This document shows, piece after piece, positions 44,071 through 53,176 of a stretch of DNA of 64,000 nt. The stretch lies in the NCBI RefSeq assembly GCF_020404765.1, contig NZ_JAIVEM010000149.1, forward strand, positions 124,315-188,314. The letters are read 5' to 3'. Position 1 is the first letter of the stretch. Each line of letters starts with the position of its first letter. This DNA is from Paenibacillus sp. BJ-4 (GTDB taxonomy: Bacteria; Bacillota; Bacilli; Paenibacillales; Paenibacillaceae). Both the position numbers and the translations under genes were made by a program. The notes under the pieces were generated by a model. That model did no database searches. It saw nothing but the letters and a program-made list of their open reading frames with translations, and was not told the DNA's origin.

Positions 44071-45915
44071 ATGAGTAAAGTAATCGGTATTGACTTAGGT
44101 ACAACCAACTCTTGTGTGGCTGTTATGGAGGGCGGCGAAGCCGTCGTTATTCCAAATCCGGAAGGCGCGCGCACAACCCCTTCCGTTGTTGGTTTCAAAA
44201 AAGATGGAGAACGTACTGTAGGGGAAACGGCAAAACGCCAAGCGATTACGAACCCGGATCGTACAATCATCTCAATCAAGCGCCATATGGGTACAAACCA
44301 TAAAGAAAGCATTGACGGCAAGGAGTACTCCCCACAGGAAATCTCCGCTATGATTCTGCAAAAGCTGAAATCCGATGCTGAAGCTTATCTGGGTCAACCG
44401 GTAACTCAAGCCGTTATTACGGTTCCAGCTTACTTCAATGACAGCCAACGTCAAGCAACCAAGGATGCAGGTAAAATCGCAGGTCTGGAAGTTCTGCGGA
44501 TCGTCAACGAGCCAACAGCAGCTGCTTTGGCATACGGTATGGAAAAATCCGAAGACCAAACGATCCTCGTGTATGACCTGGGTGGCGGTACATTTGACGT
44601 ATCCATTCTGGAACTGGGCGACGGTTTCTTCGAAGTTAAAGCAACAAGCGGTGATAACAAGCTGGGTGGCGATGACTTTGACCAAGTGATCATTGATTAC
44701 CTCGTAAATGAGTTCAAAAAAGATCAAGGTATCGACTTGAGTAAAGATAAAGCGGCTGTACAACGTCTAAAAGACGCAGCGGAAAAAGCGAAAAAAGAGC
44801 TGTCCGGCGTACTGACTACGACGATTTCTCTGCCGTTTATCACAGTCGTTGATGGCGTTCCACAGCATTTGGAGCTAAACCTGACTCGCGCGAAATTTGA
44901 AGAACTGTCTGAAGGTCTGGTAGAACGTACCTTGGGACCTACTCGTCAAGCGATGAAAGATGCAGGCATGAGTGCCAGCGACATCGACAAAATCGTTCTG
45001 GTCGGTGGTTCCACTCGTATTCCGGCTGTACAGGAAGCAATCAAAAAATTGACAGGCAAAGAGCCTCATAAAGGCGTAAACCCTGATGAAGTGGTAGCTT
45101 TGGGTGCGGCAGTTCAAGCGGGCGTATTGACAGGTGATGTGAAAGACGTCGTTCTTCTCGACGTAACTCCACTGTCCCTGGGTATTGAAACCGCAGGTGG
45201 CGTATTCACTAAAATGATTGAGCGTAACACAACGATCCCTACAAGCAAATCACAGGTATTCTCGACATATGCCGACAATCAGCCAAGCGTAGAAATTCAT
45301 GTACTGCAAGGTGAACGTGAAATGGCAGCAGGTAACAAAACGCTGGGGCGTTTCCAACTGGGAGATATTCCTCCAGCACCACGCGGCGTACCGCAAATCG
45401 AAGTTACCTTTGATCTGGATGCGAACGGTATCGTGAACGTATCCGCTACGGATAAAGGAACTGGCAAGAGCCAAAAAATTACGATTACATCTTCCAGCGG
45501 CTTGAGCGACGAGGAAGTAGAACGTATGATGAAGGATGCCGAATTGCATGCGGAAGAAGATAAAAAACGCAAAGATTTGGTAGAAGCGAAAAACGCTGCG
45601 GACCAACTGATTTACTCCGTAGACAAAACGATTAAAGATCTGGGCGAAAAAGCAGATGCGGCTGAAGTCGAAAAGGCAAATGCAGCTAAAGAAAATCTGC
45701 AAAAAACGCTGGAAACCGACAACCTCGAAGACATCAAAAAGGCTACTGAAGAGCTGACTGAAATTGTTCAGCAATTGTCTGTAAAACTGTACGAGCAAGC
45801 TGCTCAAGCAGCGCAAGCTCAAGAGGCTCAAAATGGTACAGCAGACAGCAAAGGCCGTGACAATGTGGTTGACGCAGATTATGAAGTCGTTAATGAAGAC
45901 CAGAAGAAAGACTAA
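44071..45915 (+). CDS. dnaK: Molecular chaperone DnaK
   Basis: DnaK is the Hsp70 chaperone. The 614-residue protein begins MSKVIGIDLGTTNSCVAV, has the ATP-binding motifs VYDLGGGTFDVS and LVGGSTRIPAVQ, the linker DVTPLSLGIET and the lidded substrate-binding domain; it ends with the DnaK tail VDADYEVV. AGAAGGAGGA precedes ATG at 44071. The lid region contains Ala/Gln-rich repeats (AAQAAQAQEAQNG). Length is typical for Firmicutes. Confidence 0.98.
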   Translation: MSKVIGIDLGTTNSCVAVMEGGEAVVIPNPEGARTTPSVVGFKKDGERTVGETAKRQAITNPDRTIISIKRHMGTNHKESIDGKEYSPQEISAMILQKLKSDAEAYLGQPVTQAVITVPAYFNDSQRQATKDAGKIAGLEVLRIVNEPTAAALAYGMEKSEDQTILVYDLGGGTFDVSILELGDGFFEVKATSGDNKLGGDDFDQVIIDYLVNEFKKDQGIDLSKDKAAVQRLKDAAEKAKKELSGVLTTTISLPFITVVDGVPQHLELNLTRAKFEELSEGLVERTLGPTRQAMKDAGMSASDIDKIVLVGGSTRIPAVQEAIKKLTGKEPHKGVNPDEVVALGAAVQAGVLTGDVKDVVLLDVTPLSLGIETAGGVFTKMIERNTTIPTSKSQVFSTYADNQPSVEIHVLQGEREMAAGNKTLGRFQLGDIPPAPRGVPQIEVTFDLDANGIVNVSATDKGTGKSQKITITSSSGLSDEEVERMMKDAELHAEEDKKRKDLVEAKNAADQLIYSVDKTIKDLGEKADAAEVEKANAAKENLQKTLETDNLEDIKKATEELTEIVQQLSVKLYEQAAQAAQAQEAQNGTADSKGRDNVVDADYEVVNEDQKKD

Positions 45916-46076
45916 GCTACGGATCGGTAGTGGCATTACGGTACACCGGTGCGTTATAATACACTGAATAGTATCTAGCAGCGTAGCTGCCTTGATAAAT
46001 AACGATGAGACCGAAGGGGAACCGTTATTTTCAGGATAAATAAGCATATTACGGGTTGTACTGCCTTGAAATGATG

Positions 46077-46120
46077 GGAAGGTCAAAGCCGGGTCATCCC
46101 GTGCCTTTGGCTTTCCTTTT
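46077..46120 (+). terminator. Hairpin between dnaK and dnaJ, possible partial terminator
   Basis: GGAAGGTCAAAGCC pairs with GCCTTTGGCTTTCC with mismatches, enclosing an inner GGG-N-CCC stem. CCTTTTAT follows. It may lower dnaJ expression relative to dnaK. Confidence 0.5.
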
Positions 46121-46159
46121 ATATGTAGTGCAGACGCGTGTAGGCATGGGGGTGGAACA

Positions 46160-47287
46160 TTGGCTGATAAGCGTGATTATTATGAGGTGCTGGGCGTTGC
46201 GAAGGGCGCTTCGGATGAAGAAGTCAAAAAGGCTTACCGTAAGCTTGCTCGTCAGTATCATCCGGACGTGAACAAGGCTGCGGACGCGGAAAGCAAATTT
46301 AAAGAAGTGAAAGAGGCCTATGACGTTCTTAGCGATGGTCAGAAGCGGGCAAGATACGACCAGTATGGTCATGTAGACCCGAACCAGGGCATGGGAGGCG
46401 GCTTCGGTGGAGCCGACTTCGGTGGCGGGTTTGGCGATATTTTTGATATGTTTTTTGGTGGTGGCGGCAACGGTCGACGTGACCCGAACGCACCACAGCG
46501 TGGGAATGATCTCCAATATACGATGACGATCGAATTCAAGGAAGCAGTGTTCGGTAAGGAAACCGATATTAACATTGGACGTACGGAAACCTGTGATACG
46601 TGTCACGGTACGGGAGCCAAAGCGGGCACCAAGCCACAAAACTGCTCCGTCTGCCATGGTAGCGGACAGGAAGAAGTGGTACAGAATACACCGTTTGGTC
46701 GTATGGTTAATCGTCGCGCTTGCTCCAATTGCGGCGGATCTGGAAAAATCATCAAAGAAAAATGTACAACTTGTAGCGGTTCTGGCCGTGTGCGCAAGCA
46801 GCGTAAAATTCATATCCGTATTCCAGCGGGTGTGGATGATGGCGCGCAAATGCGTATCAACGGTGAGGGCGAAGGCGGTATCAACGGAGGACCGGCAGGT
46901 GACTTGTACGTCGTGTTCCGTGTGAAGTCGCATGACTTCTTCGAGCGTGAGGGAGACGACATCTACTGTGAAATTCCGCTGACGTTCTCGCAAGCGGCAT
47001 TGGGAGATGAAGTTGAAATCCCGACGCTGACCGAGAAAGTGAAATTGAAAGTTCCAGCGGGTACGCAGACAGGTACCTATTTCCGCCTTAAAGGTAAAGG
47101 TGTGCCTAAGCTGCGTGGTGTAGGTCAGGGTGACCAGCATATTAAGGTGGTCGTGGTGACGCCTAGCAAGCTAAGTGAGGAACAGAAGGACCTCCTGCGT
47201 CAATTCTCAGCGCTTAGCGGAGAGCAGACACATGAGAATGAGCAATCCTTTTTTGACCGTGTGAAGCGCGCCTTCCGAGGCGACTAA
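46160..47287 (+). CDS. dnaJ: Chaperone protein DnaJ
   Basis: DnaJ delivers substrates to DnaK and stimulates its ATPase. The 375-residue protein has the J domain with HPD in QYHPDVNK, a Gly/Phe region (GGGFGGADFGGGFGDIFDMF) and four CxxCxGxG zinc motifs (CDTCHGTG, CSVCHGSG, CSNCGGSG, CTTCSGSG). TTG at 46160 follows GGGGGTGGAAC. It ends the heat shock operon before a terminator at 47329; unlike Bacillus, prmA does not follow directly. Confidence 0.97.
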   Translation: MADKRDYYEVLGVAKGASDEEVKKAYRKLARQYHPDVNKAADAESKFKEVKEAYDVLSDGQKRARYDQYGHVDPNQGMGGGFGGADFGGGFGDIFDMFFGGGGNGRRDPNAPQRGNDLQYTMTIEFKEAVFGKETDINIGRTETCDTCHGTGAKAGTKPQNCSVCHGSGQEEVVQNTPFGRMVNRRACSNCGGSGKIIKEKCTTCSGSGRVRKQRKIHIRIPAGVDDGAQMRINGEGEGGINGGPAGDLYVVFRVKSHDFFEREGDDIYCEIPLTFSQAALGDEVEIPTLTEKVKLKVPAGTQTGTYFRLKGKGVPKLRGVGQGDQHIKVVVVTPSKLSEEQKDLLRQFSALSGEQTHENEQSFFDRVKRAFRGD

Positions 47288-47328
47288 TCCAAGGTAAGCA
47301 TCGCGGAGCTTCAACCATGAATCAGAGG

Positions 47329-47367
47329 GGACTATTCCGCAATTGCGGGGTAGTTCCATTTTTTTAT
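47329..47367 (+). terminator. Terminator after dnaJ
   Basis: GGACTATTCCGC pairs with GCGGGGTAGTTCC around an AATT loop; seven T follow. Confidence 0.85.
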
Positions 47368-47493
47368 TCCGGATCAGAAAGCGTATAAAATAAAGAGGTA
47401 TGAGTATAGCTATGCGGATTTACGTAAACACATACATATCCATTTTTGTATAAGCGTATTGAGCTATTGGCGCTTAATCTCAAGTAGAAAGGG

Positions 47494-49149
47494 GTGAGTT
47501 CCATCGCAATTTCACAGTCAAAGCTGCGTCGGGGGAAACCGCCAATAAAACTCAGAAGGCTGATTACACTGCTGGTTTGTCTCGTTATGGCGCTTGTACT
47601 TCTGCCAGTAACACTGTTATTTGCGGATAGAGTTGAGCATGAAACCGAGATGGGGCTAGAGGAAAAAGCAATGTCCATCGCGCGTACAATCGCCCACACG
47701 CCTCTTATTGTCGAACAATTGCAACAACCCGGTTCGTCTTCTTCCATGCAGAAGTATGTGCAGAAGGTATCATCTGCTAATCATGTTCAGTTTATTGTAG
47801 TTATGGACATGAAGGGGATTCGCAAAACGCACCCGGATGCCAGGATGATCGGCAAAGCCTTTGTTGGTGGAGACGAATACACTGCACTTCATGGTCATGA
47901 GAGTGTATCTGTTGCAAAGGGAACAATGGGCTTATCCATGCGTGCCTTTTCTCCCGTGTTTAGCTCGACGGGGAAGCAGTTGGGAGCGATTGTCGTCGGT
48001 ATATCCATGCAAGATGTGCTAAGGGCTCAGGAAGGCAACTACCGCCTTATTGCTATCGCTATTGGTGTCGGAATGTTAATCGGCACCGGAGGAGCTGTTG
48101 TGCTGGCCCGTAAAATTAAAAATATGCTGGCCGGTCTGGAGCCGCCGGAAATCGCGCGCTTGCTGGAGGAGCGAAGTGCTATGCTCCAGTCCATTAAGGA
48201 AGGCGTCATTGCGGTGGATGAATCCGGACGTGTTATGTTAATGAATGCAGAAGCGATTCGTATGCTAAGGCAAGCGGGAATTGAAGATTTTTCGTCCTCT
48301 GGACAGGAAATTACCACTTATTTATCTGCTTTCCGATTGCAAGAGGTCTTGAAGGCAAGCACTCCACAGATGGATGAGGAAATGGAGCTGGGGGGAATAA
48401 CCTTGCTCACTACCAGTGTTCCGATCCGGGTAAAAGGGGAAATCGTGGGCGCGATTGTAACCTTTCGGGATAAAACGGAGATGAAGCAGCTTGCTGAGCG
48501 TCTGACAGGGGTGTCTCTGTATACGGAGGCACTGCGTGCACAAGCTCACGAATTTATGAATAAGCTGCATGTTATTATGGGGATGGTGCATCTGCGAATG
48601 TACGATAAATTGGAGCACTACATTATGGATGCCGTTGAGCATCATCAGGTGGAGATTGGCTCCATTACCCGGCAGATTAAAGACCCTGTCATGGCGGGTT
48701 TTATGTTGGGGAAATTAAGCCGGGCTAGAGAGGTCGGGGTGAGTTTTGAATTGACTCCAGGTAGCTATTTGCCCGAATCGGGTCAAACTCAAACGATCCA
48801 TGAACTGATTACCATTCTTGGTAATTTGTTTGATAATGCGGTAGAGGCGATGGAATCTCTCCAGCACAAGCGGATCACCCTTTCGCTTTATTATGAGAAG
48901 CATCAGGAGAATGGATGTCTGACCTGTATCATGTGTGATAGTGGTCCAGGTATACCGGAAGGGCTTGTAAAGACGGTATTTGAAAAAGGTTTTTCGACCA
49001 AGGGAGAGTCACGGGGAATGGGGCTTTATCTGGTGGCGCAAAGCGTGAAAAGATTACAGGGTAGTGTAGAACTGATTCCAGCTGAGCAAGGGTGCTGTTT
49101 TGAGATTACAATTCCATATACGATAACGGGGAATGATGAACATGATTAA
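47494..49149 (+). CDS. malK: Sensor histidine kinase, MalK/DcuS/CitA type
   Basis: This 551-residue kinase is of the CitA/DcuS family that senses C4-dicarboxylates; neighbours suggest malate as signal. It has an N-terminal transmembrane helix (about 22-45), a periplasmic PDC sensor domain (up to about 175), a second helix (about 180-202), a cytoplasmic PAS domain and a kinase domain. The phosphoacceptor His is in ALRAQAHEFMNKLHVIMGMV; the ATP lid has NLFDNAVEAM and GPGIPEGL, GMGLYLV. GTG at 47494 sits next to AAAGGGGTGA, too close to be comfortable; ATC 47503 or ATT 47509 are alternatives. The 3' end overlaps the response regulator. Confidence 0.88.
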   Translation: MSSIAISQSKLRRGKPPIKLRRLITLLVCLVMALVLLPVTLLFADRVEHETEMGLEEKAMSIARTIAHTPLIVEQLQQPGSSSSMQKYVQKVSSANHVQFIVVMDMKGIRKTHPDARMIGKAFVGGDEYTALHGHESVSVAKGTMGLSMRAFSPVFSSTGKQLGAIVVGISMQDVLRAQEGNYRLIAIAIGVGMLIGTGGAVVLARKIKNMLAGLEPPEIARLLEERSAMLQSIKEGVIAVDESGRVMLMNAEAIRMLRQAGIEDFSSSGQEITTYLSAFRLQEVLKASTPQMDEEMELGGITLLTTSVPIRVKGEIVGAIVTFRDKTEMKQLAERLTGVSLYTEALRAQAHEFMNKLHVIMGMVHLRMYDKLEHYIMDAVEHHQVEIGSITRQIKDPVMAGFMLGKLSRAREVGVSFELTPGSYLPESGQTQTIHELITILGNLFDNAVEAMESLQHKRITLSLYYEKHQENGCLTCIMCDSGPGIPEGLVKTVFEKGFSTKGESRGMGLYLVAQSVKRLQGSVELIPAEQGCCFEITIPYTITGNDEHD

Positions 49150-49861
49150 TGTCCTGATTGTAGAAGATGATCCGATGGTTGCCGAATTTAACCGCAAATA
49201 TATGGAGCAGGTAGAGGGTTTTCAATGTGTAGGCTGGGCTTCTTCTGTAAAAGATGCCAAGAAATTTTTGGCTGAACGGGCCGTTGACCTGATTTTATTA
49301 GATGTGTATATGCAGGAAAGCAATGGCCTGGATTTGCTGTCATTCATCCGGGAGGCGGGAGTAAATGCGGACGTCATTGTGATTTCAGCTGCAAGTGACA
49401 TGAACAGTGTCAAGAAGGCGATGAATTTCGGCGCGGTGGATTATTTGATTAAGCCGTTCCACTTTAATCGTTTTCTGGAGGCACTCACGGGTTATCGGGA
49501 GCATATCAGCATCGTGCGTGAGCACAGCTTGCTTTCACAGGAGGAGCTGGATCGTCTCCTGTATCATAAAAGCTCTACCAAGGACCTAGCCCGATTGCCC
49601 AAAGGGGTAACCAAGTCAACGCTGGCTATGATATGGAATTGTATCCGGCAACATGAAGCGCTGCTATTTTCCACCGAGGACATTGCAGAAAGTGCAGGGA
49701 TATCCAGAGTGTCTATGCGTAAATACCTGACTTTTTTGACGGAGATTGAGGTGCTTGCTATGGAAACGATTTATGGGACCATCGGACGACCTGTGTACCA
49801 ATATCATATTTTGCCGCAGGCGGAAGAAATCATGACCGGTTATGATTTAGGCTCCCTTTGA
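49142..49861 (+). CDS. malR: Response regulator of the CitB/DcuR family (MalR-like)
   Basis: Partner of the upstream kinase. The 239-residue protein has a receiver domain (VLIVEDDPMVAEFN with the acidic pair; phosphorylation Asp in DLILLDVYMQ; Lys in YLIKPFHF) and a C-terminal DNA-binding helix-turn-helix (TEDIAESAGISRVSMRKYL). The family CitT/DctR/MalR usually activates dicarboxylate transport genes, here the transporter downstream. The start at 49142 lies in GGGGAATGATGAAC; ATGs at 49133 and 49136 overlap the kinase end. Together with the kinase it is one transcript. Confidence 0.87.
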   Translation: MINVLIVEDDPMVAEFNRKYMEQVEGFQCVGWASSVKDAKKFLAERAVDLILLDVYMQESNGLDLLSFIREAGVNADVIVISAASDMNSVKKAMNFGAVDYLIKPFHFNRFLEALTGYREHISIVREHSLLSQEELDRLLYHKSSTKDLARLPKGVTKSTLAMIWNCIRQHEALLFSTEDIAESAGISRVSMRKYLTFLTEIEVLAMETIYGTIGRPVYQYHILPQAEEIMTGYDLGSL

Positions 49862-49933
49862 TTACTTTAGTTACAAAAGTAGATTATTAGTTTTAAAACC
49901 AAATAAAGCGTTTTCCATAGGTGTAGAATGGAA

Positions 49934-49985
49934 GCATGATCATCGTTCCTTACTACGAGGCATGATCATCGTTCTTTACTACAAG
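49934..49985 (+). repeat. 26-base tandem repeat upstream of the malate transporter gene
   Basis: Two units (49934-49959 and 49960-49985) share 24 of 26 bases and each begin GCATGATCATCGTTC. The second unit ends in ACAAG, which together with the following GAGG makes the ribosome-binding site. The palindrome ATGATCAT occurs in each. It may be a response-regulator binding site or a recent duplication in the leader. Confidence 0.75.
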
Positions 49986-49996
49986 GAGGGAGCTTT

Positions 49997-51340
49997 ATGG
50001 AAAATGCCACAAACCGGGCTGTCATTCAAAAGGAGCAAAAATGGAATAAAAGTCCAGTAGCTGGAATCAGGATGCTAGGTAAGATAAAACTAGGGGTGAT
50101 TCCACTCCCGCTTTACCTCGTGATCGCGTTGGTTATATACTTTGCTGCGATCACACAAAGACTTCCGAACGATATGTTGGGCGGGTTCGCCGTCATCATG
50201 ATTTTGGGCATACTGCTCAGTGAACTGGGCTCCAAGCTTCCGCTGCTCAAGCATATTGGTGGCCCAGCTATTTTGTCACTCATGGTTCCATCGTTGATGG
50301 TATTTTGGAATATGTTCAGTCCGTCCGCGATGGGAGCGGTACACACGCTCATGAAAACCTCTAATTTTCTTTATTTCTACATCGCTTGTTTGGTAACCGG
50401 GAGTATTCTTGGTATGGATCGCAAAATGCTGATGAACGGAATTGTTAAAATTTTTGCCCCTATTATAGTAGGCTCCATTGCAGCTGTTGCAGCAGGTATG
50501 GTTGTGGGGATGGCATTTGGCTACAGTGCCTATCATACGTTCTTTTACATCATTATTCCCATTATCTCCGGTGGGATTGGGGAAGGAATTTTACCTTTGT
50601 CTATCTCGTATGGATTGGTCTTGGGCAAAGATTCGGCGATATTCGTATCCCAGTTTATCCCGGCAGCAATCATCGGGAACATTGTTGCAATCATAGGTGC
50701 GGGGGTTCTTAAGAGATTAGCGGAGAAAAGACCAAATACTTCTGGTAACGGAATGTTGTTAAAACTCGGTAAAGAAGAGAAATTGTCTCCTGCAAGTTTG
50801 GATCAACCCGTTTCTTTCCCATTAATGGGTGGAGGACTGCTATTGGCCTGTACTTTCTTCATCGTAGGCAAGCTACTGGAGCCGTATCTTCATATTCCAG
50901 GACCGATTCTGATGATTTTGGCAGCGGCTATCATTAAATGTGTTCAAGTCATGCCGAATCAGCTGGAGCAGGGAGCTTTTCATTTGTATAAATGTATAAC
51001 GGCAAGCCTGACGTGGCCATTGATGGTAGGATTAGGGATTTTATACGTGCCTTTGGATAGTGTGGTTGGGATTCTGACGATACCTTATGCCATCACCTGT
51101 GCGTCGGTTGTCGTTGCATTAATTATTGCCGGGTATTTTACCGGAAAATGGATTAATATGTATCCAGTGGAAGCTGCAATAGTAACTAGTTGTCGTGGCG
51201 GATTGGGAGGTACGGGGGATGTGGCCATCTTGTCTGCATCAAATCGGATGGAACTGATGCCTTTCGCGCAAATTGCAACTCGTATTGGCGGGGCGGCCAC
51301 GGTCATTTTAGCAACTTTGTTACTTAATTTATGGAGCTGA
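49997..51340 (+). CDS. maeN: 2-hydroxycarboxylate transporter (malate:Na+ symporter, MaeN/CitS family)
   Basis: A 447-residue secondary transporter of the 2HCT family with about 11 hydrophobic segments. The two GGxG-type loops that form the substrate and ion sites are visible (IISGGIGEGILPLSISYG and CRGGLGGTGDVAILSASNRM). The length and opening are like Bacillus MaeN, which imports malate. The gene follows a kinase/regulator pair typical for malate and precedes a malic enzyme, so malate uptake is the best guess; citrate cannot be excluded. AAGGAGG lies 9 bases before ATG. Confidence 0.9.
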   Translation: MENATNRAVIQKEQKWNKSPVAGIRMLGKIKLGVIPLPLYLVIALVIYFAAITQRLPNDMLGGFAVIMILGILLSELGSKLPLLKHIGGPAILSLMVPSLMVFWNMFSPSAMGAVHTLMKTSNFLYFYIACLVTGSILGMDRKMLMNGIVKIFAPIIVGSIAAVAAGMVVGMAFGYSAYHTFFYIIIPIISGGIGEGILPLSISYGLVLGKDSAIFVSQFIPAAIIGNIVAIIGAGVLKRLAEKRPNTSGNGMLLKLGKEEKLSPASLDQPVSFPLMGGGLLLACTFFIVGKLLEPYLHIPGPILMILAAAIIKCVQVMPNQLEQGAFHLYKCITASLTWPLMVGLGILYVPLDSVVGILTIPYAITCASVVVALIIAGYFTGKWINMYPVEAAIVTSCRGGLGGTGDVAILSASNRMELMPFAQIATRIGGAATVILATLLLNLWS

Positions 51341-51403
51341 AGAGTTTATATATAGATATGAAATTCATAGCTCAAATACAGACACGAGAGGATGGAGAGA
51401 AAT

Positions 51404-52609
51404 ATGAGTAGTTTATTGGACGAAATCAGAGAATTGCACGAAGGTGGCAAAATGGAGACCTTACCGAAAAAGCGGATTGAAACGATGGAGGGATTATCCA
51501 AGGTTTATACGCCGGGTGTGGCTGAAATTTGCATGGAAATTGCGAATGATCCAGCCAAAGCGTATGAGCTAACAATCAAAAAAAATACAGTCGCCGTTGT
51601 ATCGGATGGAACTGCAGTGCTTGGATTAGGGGATATCGGACCGGAGGCGGCTATGCCTGTGATGGAGGGGAAGGCGGTCCTGTTCAAACAGTTTGCAGGT
51701 GTCGATGCATTTCCAATCTGTCTCAATACGAAGGACCCTGATGAAATTGTTCAAATCGTCAAAATGATCGCTCCTGCCTTTGGAGGCATTAATCTGGAGG
51801 ATATCTCTTCACCGCGCTGTTTTGAGATCGAGAGACGATTGAAAGAGGAGTTGGATATTCCGGTATTTCATGATGATCAGCACGGCACGGCAGTCGTCGT
51901 ATTGGCGGGCTTGGTCAATGCACTGAAGGTATGCGGCAAGAAAATGGAAGATGTCAAGGTTGTATTTGCAGGTATCGGTGCGGCTGGTATGGCATGCTCT
52001 CGTATGCTACTCAAGGCGGGAGTACGCAATTTGATTGGCGTCGACCGGCAAGGAGCCATTCATCGTGGAGTGGAATACAGTAACCCGCATTGGACAGAGT
52101 ATGCCAATATGACCAATCCCCATAATCTGAGTGGAAGTTTATCCGAGGTGATTGTGGGAGCTGATGTTTTCATCGGTGTATCAGGTCCGGATTTATTGAC
52201 TGTGGAGGATATTCAGAGCATGGCCGCTGATCCTATAGTCTTCGCCATGGCGAATCCGAAGCCAGAGATTGATCCAGCTTTAGCAGCGCCTTTTGTACGT
52301 GTATTGGCTACGGGCCGCTCTGATTTTCCTAATCAGATTAACAATGTGCTGTGTTTCCCGGGAATTTTCCGGGGCGCACTGGATTGTCATGCCACCACGA
52401 TTAATGAAGAAATGAAACTGGCTGCCGGGCTTGCCATTGCGGATGCAATCAGTCCTGAAGAGCTAAGTGAAACTTATATCATACCTAATGTGTTTAATCC
52501 CAAGGTGGTGCAAAAGGTTCGAGATGCTGTCGTTCGCGCTGCGTGGGAGACGGGGGTAGCGAAGGCAGGAGAAATGCCCGCTGCTGTCCTGCACCCGGAA
52601 AAGTTATAA
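51404..52609 (+). CDS. NAD(P)-dependent malic enzyme
   Basis: This enzyme decarboxylates malate to pyruvate with CO2 and NAD(P)H, closing the uptake pathway encoded upstream. The 401-residue protein is the short bacterial form without the phosphotransacetylase domain. Seen are SKVYTPGVAEICMEI (catalytic Tyr in VYTPG), AVVSDGTAVLGLGDIGPEA, the metal-binding HDDQHGTAVVVLAGLVNALK, the coenzyme loop VFAGIGAAGMAC and FPNQINNVLCFPGIFRGALD. The start at 51404 follows GGAGAG by a few bases; the ATG at 51392 is in frame but poor. Which cofactor is used cannot be decided. Confidence 0.93.
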   Translation: MSSLLDEIRELHEGGKMETLPKKRIETMEGLSKVYTPGVAEICMEIANDPAKAYELTIKKNTVAVVSDGTAVLGLGDIGPEAAMPVMEGKAVLFKQFAGVDAFPICLNTKDPDEIVQIVKMIAPAFGGINLEDISSPRCFEIERRLKEELDIPVFHDDQHGTAVVVLAGLVNALKVCGKKMEDVKVVFAGIGAAGMACSRMLLKAGVRNLIGVDRQGAIHRGVEYSNPHWTEYANMTNPHNLSGSLSEVIVGADVFIGVSGPDLLTVEDIQSMAADPIVFAMANPKPEIDPALAAPFVRVLATGRSDFPNQINNVLCFPGIFRGALDCHATTINEEMKLAAGLAIADAISPEELSETYIIPNVFNPKVVQKVRDAVVRAAWETGVAKAGEMPAAVLHPEKL

Positions 52610-52777
52610 TCTTCACAAACGATGTTTCCAGTGTTTCGCCTACTATGTCCGGTGTGTCTGTTCCGTTCCATCTCTGTGGAGAATATAAATTCGTGCCAAT
52701 GAGCAGGATATAGCAAAGCGCAATTGTATCGTTCTTGAACAAAAGTTGCGCTCAATATCATACAGGGAGTTTTGGGG

Positions 52778-53152
52778 ATGGGTGAAAAAAATATTTTGGC
52801 GTATTTTAAAAGCCCTGAAGAAGCACAGGGAGCTGCTAGAAAACTGGAAGCTCTCCGGGTAGCGGATGTGTCGATAGACCGATTTAGCCGATATCCGCGA
52901 CAGTCCACTGGCAACGATGGATTACCTGTATTTTCAGGGAAAATTACCAGCTTGTCCTCGCTAACGCAGGGAGTAGAATTTACAGATGCTAGTCCGGCGA
53001 TACTGGCTGCGGCTGATCCGGCTGCCAGCGGAATGAGCGATGGAGGACAGGGCGGACCAACTGGCCGCGATATTTTGTTGACTGCTGTGGTAGATGAATC
53101 CATTCATCATCAGGCGATGTCCATCGTGGAGCAAGCAGGCGGAATGCTGTGA
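52778..53152 (+). CDS. Conserved small hypothetical protein, 124 residues
   Basis: I do not recognise this family. The protein opens with NILAYFKSPEEAQGAARKLE, resembling a beta-alpha-beta unit as in heavy-metal-associated or general-stress-like (YflT) domains, then an Arg/Ser-rich stretch, a Gly/Ala/Asp-rich segment (AAADPAASGMSDGGQGGPTG) and another short beta-alpha part at the C-terminus (RDILLTAVVDESIHHQAMSI). No signal peptide. ATG at 52778 has AGGGAG 8 bases upstream. It lies between the malic enzyme and a YfhD-like gene. Possible ferredoxin-like duplication; no function proposed. Confidence 0.6.
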   Translation: MGEKNILAYFKSPEEAQGAARKLEALRVADVSIDRFSRYPRQSTGNDGLPVFSGKITSLSSLTQGVEFTDASPAILAAADPAASGMSDGGQGGPTGRDILLTAVVDESIHHQAMSIVEQAGGML

Positions 53153-53176
53153 ACAGTTTGGAAGGAGCAGTGACCG

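Noticed and set aside
45250..46086. 278-codon minus-strand frame opposite dnaK
   Set aside because: Antisense shadow of dnaK codon bias; Phe/Cys/Arg-rich and without signals.
46094..47140. 348-codon open frame on the minus strand opposite dnaJ
   Set aside because: Overlaps a certain dnaJ gene completely, has Thr/Arg/His-rich composition typical of antisense frames, no ribosome-binding site and no known domain.
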